From Deltaproteobacteria bacterium (GTDB lineage Bacteria; Myxococcota_A; JAADFL01): 7,726 nucleotides of DNA. Shown here piece by piece: positions 1 through 7,726 of the stretch. The position numbers were made by a program, and so were the translations under genes. Positions within the stretch are counted from its first letter, which is position 1; each line of letters opens with the position of its first letter. The DNA is taken from NCBI GenBank assembly GCA_013152945.1, contig JAADFL010000042.1:1-7726 (forward strand), in the 5' to 3' direction. The notes beneath the pieces are model-generated. The model did no database searches. It saw only the letters and a list, made by a program, of their open reading frames with translations, and was not told the origin of the DNA.

Positions 1-8
1 GGTGAGTC

Positions 9-2803
<2,795 letters not shown>

Positions 2804-2819
<16 letters not shown>

Positions 2820-3520
2820 GGCTTCCATTCCAGGTACGGAATTCGTGTGTCCCGGCCTTGGAAAATAAAAGACCACCGCTTGTCAGGGGAGATTCAAAGG
2901 GTCCGATCATAGTGGGAACGGTCCACCTGGACTTCGACGAAGGTCCCGTGCTCGAGTCCTGCCTGGAAGCGCTTGGGCCGAATGTAGTCACCCTCGAGAT
3001 AAGCGGGTACGCCGTAAGATTCAGGCAAACCAAGGGGCACGTGCTCCTCGAAAGGCTTTCCATGTACAGGGACGGGAACAGCGAATTGCCGCCCGGCCTG
3101 CAGCCCCTGGAAGCGCAAGTCAAACTTCCGTATGAATACACCTCTGCATTGCGGTACACGACCATGGCCAATGCCTGCCTGACCCTACTGGGCGATGACC
3201 GGGTGTCCAGGCGGAGACTGGACCTGCTGGAGACCGAGGCCTTCAGCAGGAAAAACCTGGATAAGCTGGCCGGTCTCCATGCCCCGGGTATAGACAAAGC
3301 GGTTGAAGCTGAAAAAAACAGGGCTTCGATATGGTTTGCCGCCGGTCCCTTGCCTTGTGCCGGTAGTGAAGGCCTTCACAGAGAAGAGGCCTTCATGGCG
3401 GAGAGGATCAAAGAATTCGCAAGGCGCGGGCTGGTAGTGGTCCATGTCGGCGGATGGGAACACATGGCCGGATTGGCCGGGTTGCTCGGTATCGACCTGA
3501 ACAGGAGCCCCCTGTCTTGA
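2804..3520 (+). CDS. TraB/PrgY-like domain protein (divergent, tentative)
   Basis: This 238-residue protein has no signal peptide or membrane segment and should be cytosolic. The N-terminal part has a strand followed by GTVHLD (residues 38-43) and then VVTLEIS (61-67). The C-terminal part has an REEAFMAERI helix (about 193-202) and VVVHVGGWEHMAGL (211-224). This order recalls the TraB/PrgY/GumN fold, where a GTxH near the start and a GxxH followed by a helix near the end are paired. The match is by eye and remote. The GTG at 2804 is the earliest possible start, because an in-frame TGA lies at 2786; it overlaps the lipoprotein gene by 16 bases and has no clear RBS. TTG 2858 and GTG 2912 are alternatives, but the latter would cut the first strand. 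The overlap suggests translational coupling and one operon. Confidence 0.72.
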
Positions 3521-3523
3521 CAG

Positions 3524-5038
3524 CTATTTGAAAGCCCAGCCGACCCTCAGGAAAAACATCTGGTACACGTCGGACATCTCTGTCTTGGCGCCGGCGGCCG
3601 ACTTGGGATCCACGCCCTCGACTCCAAGGAACTGGGTCATGCCGTAACCGACCCCGATATCGAGCATGTCAAGGATTACCACGTCCAAGCCGCTGTCCAC
3701 CGAGAACCCCGAACCTGTTCCGGACAGGTCCTCCCCCGGCATCACAACGAACAGGTAAGACCCGCCGAGGTGCAGGCGCAGGTACGGATCCCAAAGCATC
3801 AGGTAGATGTCCAGACCTGCATAGGGAAACATGTACGAAGCGCTCCTCACGGAAGAATCATTTGAATCGATGGTAGAGACCACTGATCCGAAACCTGCCT
3901 TTACAAGGAATGCAGGTTTGAGCAACACGTCATCCAGAAGGTGCAACCTGTAGTCAAGTTCGGCATTCCATCCGTACTGGGTCGATTTCCAATCCTTGGA
4001 AACGCCGCTGCGGCTGTACTTGAGTCCAAGACCCATGTCGAAGGAACCTCCAATTCCGAAATCTTTTAATACAGGCACATCGAGGAATGTTGCAAAATGC
4101 ATCCTGGCTTGCACCATGATCCCGGGATACAAGCCTGAATTATGTCTCGGGCTCAGGCCTGCACGCAGCTTTCCGCCTCCGCCGACTGCAACCATTACAT
4201 CCGGGACAGCACCTTTTGAAGAAGGTTTTTCAGCCTTTTCATGAGCCCAGTTCTCTTCCTCTTCTTCCTCTTCCAGTTCGGCCTGTGTCGGTGCCTGTTT
4301 TTGCTTCTCCTCCTTCTTCTCCGCCTTTGTCTTGGCCCATGGAGGCATCATGGAAGCAGGCACTTCCCCTTCCCCCTCTTTTTTTGCTTCTTGTCCGGGA
4401 GTTTTCTCACCCGTCGTCTTTGCCTCCTTGACCTTCGGCTTTCCCGCCGCCACCTCGACCTTGCCGGCTTTCTTCCCCTTTTCTTGCTCCACCTTTTCAG
4501 CAGTTCCTCCGGTTGCAACCGCTGCCTTGGCCGTGAACTGGGCCGCCACAAGGTCCACCACCTCTTTCAACACGTCTTGAGGCACTTTCCTTCCTTTGAA
4601 TTTCGATACCTTCTTGAGAAGCACCTTTCCATCAGCACCCAAGACTATGACCTTTACAATCACGGTCTTGTGTTTCCTGCCTACAGCGCCTTTTATCAGC
4701 CCGTCGATCTTGAGCTTGGGCGCAAGTTTCTTTATCGCCCTGGACGTTAGCGCCTTCCTGCCTTTCAAATGATGCTTCCTTGCCGCCCTGGCGTATTTCT
4801 TGTACGCAAATATGGTAAAGCCTTTCTTCTCCAATGCCTTGGCTATTGCAACAGGCAGCTTGGGTTTAACCTTCCTCGCAATCTTTCCGGAAAACGGTCC
4901 GACCACCACGGTCTGGGCCGCAGCCGGCCGGGAGAATGTTGCAAAGGCCATTATTGCAAAAGCAACGGCCAGCAACTTGAAAAAAGACGCACTTCCAAAA
5001 GACATTGATCTACGAAAATAAAAAAGATTATTTTCCAT
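3524..5038 (-). CDS. Exported CsgG/TolB-like basic domain fused to an outer-membrane beta-barrel
   Basis: The ATG at 5038 is chosen because GGAGG (5045-5049) lies 6 bases upstream; it gives 504 residues. A longer reading from 5062 has no such support, and ATG 5005 is a shorter alternative. A signal peptide ends at about Ala41 (PAAA before Gln42). Residues about 43-170 form a very basic alpha/beta domain (VVVGPF, KALEKKGFTIF, IDGLIKGAVG, VIVKVIVLGADGKV) that resembles the CsgG/FlgO/TolB N-terminal type. Residues about 175-275 are a Lys/Glu/Ala-rich linker with a run of seven Glu. Residues about 280-504 alternate polar and hydrophobic residues in amphipathic strands rich in Gly and aromatics and end in RVGWAFK, as expected of an outer-membrane barrel, although the usual terminal aromatic is followed by one Lys. 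Its stop lies 3 bases from the convergent upstream gene. Function is unknown; a periplasm-spanning anchor or channel is an inference. Confidence 0.85.
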   Translation of the reverse strand: MENNLFYFRRSMSFGSASFFKLLAVAFAIMAFATFSRPAAAQTVVVGPFSGKIARKVKPKLPVAIAKALEKKGFTIFAYKKYARAARKHHLKGRKALTSRAIKKLAPKLKIDGLIKGAVGRKHKTVIVKVIVLGADGKVLLKKVSKFKGRKVPQDVLKEVVDLVAAQFTAKAAVATGGTAEKVEQEKGKKAGKVEVAAGKPKVKEAKTTGEKTPGQEAKKEGEGEVPASMMPPWAKTKAEKKEEKQKQAPTQAELEEEEEEENWAHEKAEKPSSKGAVPDVMVAVGGGGKLRAGLSPRHNSGLYPGIMVQARMHFATFLDVPVLKDFGIGGSFDMGLGLKYSRSGVSKDWKSTQYGWNAELDYRLHLLDDVLLKPAFLVKAGFGSVVSTIDSNDSSVRSASYMFPYAGLDIYLMLWDPYLRLHLGGSYLFVVMPGEDLSGTGSGFSVDSGLDVVILDMLDIGVGYGMTQFLGVEGVDPKSAAGAKTEMSDVYQMFFLRVGWAFK

Positions 5039-5044
5039 CTCAAA

Positions 5045-5049
5045 CCTCC
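5045..5049 (-). promoter_or_regulatory. Ribosome binding site for the barrel protein
   Basis: The minus strand reads GGAGG, 6 bases before the ATG at 5038. It decides the start in favour of this ATG over those at 5062 and 5005. Confidence 0.8.
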
Positions 5050-5072
5050 GGCTTAATCCCAATGCAATGAAT

Positions 5073-5100
5073 CCTATATCAACATGGCGCGATCAGGCAA
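5073..5100 (-). promoter_or_regulatory. Possible sigma70-type promoter for the barrel protein
   Basis: On the minus strand TTGCCT (5095-5100, 4 of 6 matches to TTGACA) is followed after 16 bases by TATAGG (5073-5078, 4 of 6 matches to TATAAT). Transcription would start near 5066 and leave a leader of about 28 bases containing the GGAGG. The boxes are imperfect, but the position just after the AOR gene's candidate terminator fits. Confidence 0.4.
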
Positions 5101-5110
5101 GATTTACTCT

Positions 5111-5151
5111 GAAACAAAAATCAGGCGAATAACCGGATATGAGCTTGCCTG
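5111..5151 (-). terminator. Candidate Rho-independent terminator of the AOR gene
   Basis: Reading the minus strand, CAGGC (5147-5151) pairs with GCCTG (5122-5126), with partial further pairing inside a long loop, and is followed directly by ATTTTTGTTT (5121-5112). It lies 12 bases after the AOR stop codon. The stem is short and the loop long, so it may be a weak terminator. Confidence 0.4.
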
Positions 5152-5162
5152 GAATCGTTATG

Positions 5163-7145
5163 TCAATCCTCGATTTCACCGGCCAAGTAATCGATCCCCA
5201 GTTCCTTCAACGTCGAGTCCAGGGGCTTGCCTGTTTCCGGGCTCCAGCCCATGGCCTTGCGATAGTCCTTGTCCAGGGTTTGGAACTCCGGAACTATTCC
5301 TGCAACCGGACCTTTGTCAAGCGGCGGTATGCCCCTGGCCCTTTTAGTCATCTCCATGTCCCCGGGCCTTATGCCCTCCCTGTAGTTGAACGCCTGGCGG
5401 AGCGTCTTTATCCTCCTGCCGATTTCCAGGTACTCGTCGAAAGTCTTGTTCCACCCGGTCGAGGCATTGATCCACCCGGCAACAGGAGGATCGCCGCCGA
5501 TGGATATGCTGAACAAGCATAACCCGCACCCATTGATGACATCCGTAAAGGAACTCTGGATCGCCAAGGCCCTGCCCTTTCCCTCCACGCCGAACCTGTC
5601 TTTCAATCCATGCAGCTTTGACTGCTTGGGCATGCGATGAGTTTTCTTGTGCAAGGCCATCAGGTCCAGGTACGTGTATGATGCAATAGTGTGCCTGCCC
5701 GGCGTGGGTTCGACTTCGTACGCCACGCCGTAACCCGCATCGTACCTGGGATCGTGCATGGGCAGTTCCTGTCCTCCTGCATGAATCGCAAACGCATCCG
5801 AGCCCTTGCCAAGCCTTTCGGCAGCCTTCTTTACCCCGTCCTTGAGCAACCCGCCGATACCTTCGCCTGCAATTATCTTGTCCACAAGCTTGTTCACCGC
5901 CGAAGCATCACCCCATGAGAGCCTAATGCCGCCCGTGTCATCCTCTGTAAGCAGGCCGCGCTCGAACGCCTCGATTGCCCAGGCAATTGTTACACCGCAG
6001 CTTATCGAGTCGATTCCCGCCCTGTTCAGCTTCTCGTTTATGTGAAAGATGCTTAAAAGGTCGTCCACCAGCAACAAGGCTCCGAACGCGCACAATGTCT
6101 CGTACTCGGGCTTGTGCGTTTCCTCTATGTCGCCGGGCAGGCTGCAAATACCTCCGCAACCAAGCGGGCACGAGTAGCAGTGGTACTTCTTTACCTCGAA
6201 CCTCGTAACACTGTCATCGGAAACTTTGTACGACCTGGTCCCCACGGGAAAATCTACGTACCCTGCTCCGCTCCAGTTCTTTACAGGTGAATCCCCTGTT
6301 TCCGCCGACATTGCGGTTATCCCGGAGGTGCCCCATACCCTCAACGTGTACTTGAACAGTTCCCCTGCCATGGCCGGCTGGGTCTTGAACTTCTTCATGA
6401 CCTTTCCCATCAGGCCTACCAGCTTGCCGGACAGCATGCCGTCCACTCTCTTGTCCCTGTGAATTCTTCGGCGGAAATCCCTGGACAGTCTTATTACTTC
6501 TTCACGGTCATGGACCCGGACCTTTTGTTCACCTCTCAAGCACAGGGCCTTCAGCTTCTTGGATCCCATGACCGCGCCCAGTCCGGAGCGCGCAGCTATC
6601 CTGCCTCCTGCATTGACCACGCCGGATATGAGCGACATCTTCTCACCGCCCGTTCCGATGCAGGCCACGCGTGCGGCCTTGCCGTGTTTCTCTTTCAATA
6701 TCTTCTCGGTTTCGATCGCGTCTCTGCCCCAGAGACCGGTTGCATCTTCAAGGGACATCCTGTCGCCGTCGACCAGTAAATACACCGGGGTCTTGCTCTT
6801 GCCCTTGAAGAATATTGCATCATACCCTGCCTGCTTTATTGCAGGCGCGAAATCACCGCCACAGTTGGCATCACCCCATCCTCCTGTAAGCGGGCTCTTC
6901 CCGCAGACCATCCAGCGCCCGGCGAAAAGAGCACCCGTGCCTGTAAGCAGGCCGCTTGCAAATCCAAGGTGCGCGCCTGCGGAAAGCGGGTCTATGCCCG
7001 GTTTCTGGCGCTCCCATATTATCCTTGCAGCCAGGCCGTAACCTGAAAGAAAGTTTTCGTACAACTCGTCAGGCACATCCTCTTGTTTGAAGCTCTTCCT
7101 GGACAGGTCCACGAAAAGAACCTTTCCCATGTAACCTTTGCCCAT
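5163..7145 (-). CDS. Aldehyde:ferredoxin oxidoreductase family protein (tungsten bis-pterin)
   Basis: The 660-residue protein matches the AOR family throughout. AORs oxidise aldehydes to carboxylic acids with ferredoxin, or a related carrier, as electron acceptor, and hold a tungsten bis-pterin and one [4Fe-4S] cluster. Residues 1-205 are the N-terminal AOR domain (GFASGLLTGTG at 62-72, KSPLTGGWGDANCGGDF at 83-99, AGYDAIFFKGK at 106-116). The C-terminal domains carry the cluster motif C323-x2-C326-x3-C330 with the fourth ligand probably C543 in CGLCLF, PEYET (346-350), IDSISCG (378-384) and PTPGRH (480-485), whose His matches the active-site His region. The C-terminus has the usual GWSPETGKPLDSTLKELGID. 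ATG 7145 follows GGAGG by 7 bases. There is no signal peptide, so it is cytosolic. It is transcribed away from the MoaD-like gene. Substrate is unknown; BamB-type and other AOR paralogs cannot be excluded. Confidence 0.95.
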   Translation of the reverse strand: MGKGYMGKVLFVDLSRKSFKQEDVPDELYENFLSGYGLAARIIWERQKPGIDPLSAGAHLGFASGLLTGTGALFAGRWMVCGKSPLTGGWGDANCGGDFAPAIKQAGYDAIFFKGKSKTPVYLLVDGDRMSLEDATGLWGRDAIETEKILKEKHGKAARVACIGTGGEKMSLISGVVNAGGRIAARSGLGAVMGSKKLKALCLRGEQKVRVHDREEVIRLSRDFRRRIHRDKRVDGMLSGKLVGLMGKVMKKFKTQPAMAGELFKYTLRVWGTSGITAMSAETGDSPVKNWSGAGYVDFPVGTRSYKVSDDSVTRFEVKKYHCYSCPLGCGGICSLPGDIEETHKPEYETLCAFGALLLVDDLLSIFHINEKLNRAGIDSISCGVTIAWAIEAFERGLLTEDDTGGIRLSWGDASAVNKLVDKIIAGEGIGGLLKDGVKKAAERLGKGSDAFAIHAGGQELPMHDPRYDAGYGVAYEVEPTPGRHTIASYTYLDLMALHKKTHRMPKQSKLHGLKDRFGVEGKGRALAIQSSFTDVINGCGLCLFSISIGGDPPVAGWINASTGWNKTFDEYLEIGRRIKTLRQAFNYREGIRPGDMEMTKRARGIPPLDKGPVAGIVPEFQTLDKDYRKAMGWSPETGKPLDSTLKELGIDYLAGEIED

Positions 7146-7152
7146 GTTTCTT

Positions 7153-7157
7153 CCTCC
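7153..7157 (-). promoter_or_regulatory. Ribosome binding site for the AOR gene
   Basis: The minus strand reads GGAGG, 7 bases before ATG 7145. It supports this start over the second Met five codons later. Confidence 0.85.
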
Positions 7158-7168
7158 AAATCTTTTTT

Positions 7169-7198
7169 AGTAGAACAGGCTTTGTCAAAACTTGTCAA
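7169..7198 (-). promoter_or_regulatory. Candidate promoter of the AOR gene
   Basis: On the minus strand a perfect TTGACA (7193-7198) is followed after 18 bases by TCTACT (7169-7174, 4 of 6 matches to TATAAT). A start near 7162 would leave a leader of about 17 bases containing the GGAGG. A second perfect TTGACA lies at 7183-7188 but has no better -10 partner. The -35 overlaps that of the divergent promoter. Confidence 0.45.
7182..7198 (+). repeat. Tandem TTGTCAA, two copies 10 bp apart
   Basis: TTGTCAA occurs at 7182-7188 and 7192-7198, so the two copies sit on the same face of the helix. The motif is almost its own reverse complement (TTGACAA), so each copy can serve as a -35 box on either strand. 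It may be a regulator's operator or simply the overlapping -35 elements of divergent promoters. Confidence 0.5.
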
Positions 7199-7220
7199 TC
7201 AATTAGCAAAAGTGTATATT
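7192..7220 (+). promoter_or_regulatory. Sigma70-type promoter of the MoaD-like gene
   Basis: TTGTCA (7192-7197, 5 of 6) is separated by 17 bases from TATATT (7215-7220, 5 of 6). The predicted start at 7227-7228 falls on the ATG itself, so the transcript would have little or no leader. Confidence 0.6.
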
Positions 7221-7227
7221 TTCAGCC

Positions 7228-7479
7228 ATGGGGCTGTTTGGAAACAAGGAGCATATCACAGCAAGACTTTCGGCGTACGGTCTTGCGTCGAAAAGGGCGC
7301 AGCAAGGTGAATACGAACTGAAACAGGGCGCAAAGGTAAGCGATCTTCTCAAGAAAGCAGGAGTCGATCCGGACGGTCCGGGCCTGGTCCTGATGATCGA
7401 GGGAAAGCGGGTCGAGCCGACTCTCGTGTTGAAACATGGAGATGAACTTAAACTTTTTTTCCTTGCAGGCGGGGGATAG
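7228..7479 (+). CDS. MoaD/ThiS-family sulfur carrier protein
   Basis: The 83-residue protein has the beta-grasp pattern of MoaD/ThiS: a first strand ITARLSAYGL (10-19), a second strand about 29-32, a helix VSDLLKKAGV (37-46), strands GLVLMIEGKRV (52-62) and a late LKHGDELKLFFLAGGG. The Gly-Gly end is the site that is adenylated and then thiocarboxylated in this family, and the carrier then delivers sulfur, for MoaD to precursor Z to make the pterin dithiolene. Its divergent position beside the AOR suggests it serves tungsten-pterin synthesis; ThiS or another sulfur-transfer role is possible from sequence alone. The first nine residues extend beyond the usual MoaD start. No RBS precedes the ATG, and no other start fits in the first 20 codons. 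It carries one Gly more than the usual terminal pair. Confidence 0.88.
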   Translation: MGLFGNKEHITARLSAYGLASKRAQQGEYELKQGAKVSDLLKKAGVDPDGPGLVLMIEGKRVEPTLVLKHGDELKLFFLAGGG

Positions 7480-7563
7480 AAAATGGAGAGAGGAAATCAA
7501 CGGTATGGGCCCCGGCCTGTCCCTGGTGCCCGGCCTGCCGGTCCGGGAACATGTACGGGTGAA

Positions 7564-7585
7564 CGCGCCTTTGGTGAGCTTTTTT
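7564..7585 (+). terminator. Weak candidate terminator after the MoaD-like gene
   Basis: CGCGCC (7564-7569) can pair with GGTGAG (7573-7578) around a TTT loop, with one G-U pair and one mismatch, followed by C and six T (7580-7585). The T-run is convincing but the stem is short. It lies just before the tRNA promoter, where a terminator would be expected. Confidence 0.25.
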
Positions 7586-7587
7586 AC

Positions 7588-7616
7588 TTGACTTGAACGT
7601 CTTTCGGCCCTAAATA
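7588..7616 (+). promoter_or_regulatory. Possible promoter of tRNA-Asn
   Basis: TTGACT (7588-7593, 5 of 6) is followed after 17 bases by TAAATA (7611-7616, 3 of 6). Transcription would begin near 7623, leaving a 5' leader of about 27 bases before the tRNA. The -35 is good and the -10 is weak. Confidence 0.4.
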
Positions 7617-7649
7617 CAGATTTCTCAATAGGGGTCATTGAAAAACTGC

Positions 7650-7725
7650 TCCGCAGTAGCTCAATCGGTAGAGCGGGTGGCTGTTAACCACTAGGTCGGG
7701 GGTTCGAGTCCCTCCTGCGGAGCCA
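7650..7725 (+). tRNA. tRNA-Asn (anticodon GTT)
   Basis: A full cloverleaf can be drawn. The acceptor TCCGCAG (7650-7656) pairs with CTGCGGA (7715-7721) over 7 bp; the D-arm is GCTC/GAGC; the anticodon arm is GGTGG-CTGTTAA-CCACT with anticodon GTT; the T-arm is GGGGG-TTCGAGT-CCCTC with one G-U pair. The discriminator G (7722) agrees with bacterial tRNA-Asn, and CCA (7723-7725) is encoded. The tRNA is complete; one base of the window remains after it. Confidence 0.97.
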
Positions 7726-7726
7726 G

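Noticed and set aside
3512-3523. Palindrome CTGTCTTGACAG at the convergent gene ends, considered as a bidirectional terminator
   Set aside because: The stem is only 4-5 bp and there is no T-run on either side.
4241-4750. Plus-strand reading frame of 169 codons inside the barrel gene
   Set aside because: It is a shadow of the Lys/Glu-rich linker (AAG/GAG read as CTT/CTC on the other strand), giving a meaningless Leu/Phe/Pro-rich product.
5003-5038. Twin-arginine signal (FRRSMSF) at the start of the barrel protein
   Set aside because: It matches the Tat consensus poorly, and outer-membrane barrels are exported unfolded by Sec.
7503-7562. A CPWCPAC zinc-ribbon-like string in another frame
   Set aside because: The frame has no start codon before the motif, is bounded by stops at 7449 and 7560, and the pattern comes from the 9-bp direct repeat.
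7483-7596. A 37-codon frame beginning ATG just after the MoaD-like stop, with a GGGGGA six bases upstream
   Set aside because: It overlaps the putative terminator and the tRNA promoter, is Pro/Arg/Gly-rich from the GC-rich repeats, and resembles no family I know.
7650-7726. tRNA-Asn as an attachment site of an integrated element
   Set aside because: tRNA genes are common integration sites, but no integrase or duplicated tRNA end is visible and the window stops one base after CCA.

Overview
The window is bacterial chromosome, about 7.7 kb, densely coded. A Cys-rich surface lipoprotein built on MopE-type metal-binding repeats, a CsgG/TolB-like domain fused to an outer-membrane barrel, and a tungsten-type aldehyde:ferredoxin oxidoreductase (AOR) together suggest a Gram-negative, probably anaerobic or facultative member of the old Deltaproteobacteria (Myxococcota/Bradymonadota-like). 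This placement is inferred from protein style; no taxonomic marker gene is present apart from one tRNA.

Layout. (1) Bases 9-2819 (+) encode a 936-residue lipoprotein: signal peptide with lipobox, Asp/Thr spacer, nine MopE-type repeats interleaved with two kinds of Cys-rich connector, a seven-bladed beta-propeller and a C-terminal beta-sandwich-like segment. (2) Bases 2804-3520 (+) encode a cytosolic protein resembling a divergent TraB/PrgY-type domain, overlapping gene 1 by 16 bases and probably co-transcribed with it. (3) Convergent to it, with a 3-base gap, bases 3524-5038 (-) encode an exported protein with a basic alpha/beta domain, a Lys/Glu-rich linker and a C-terminal barrel. (4) Bases 5163-7145 (-) encode an AOR-family oxidoreductase. 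(5) Bases 7228-7479 (+), divergent from the AOR, encode a MoaD/ThiS-like sulfur carrier ending in Gly-Gly-Gly. (6) Bases 7650-7725 hold tRNA-Asn(GTT) with an encoded CCA end.

How they fit together. The AOR and the MoaD-like protein make a functional pair: AORs use a tungsten bis-pterin cofactor, and MoaD-type carriers donate the dithiolene sulfurs during pterin synthesis. Their 82-bp intergenic region looks like a compact bidirectional promoter with overlapping -35 boxes in a tandem TTGTCAA repeat. The + strand promoter is placed so that the MoaD-like mRNA may be leaderless. Genes 1-3 all point to envelope biology, but nothing visible links them to the AOR pair.

I did not find a clearly new multi-gene system. 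The observations most worth a second look are the divergent AOR/MoaD control region, the overlapping lipoprotein/TraB-like pair, and the charge-segregated barrel fusion protein. There is no gene-free stretch longer than 300 bases.
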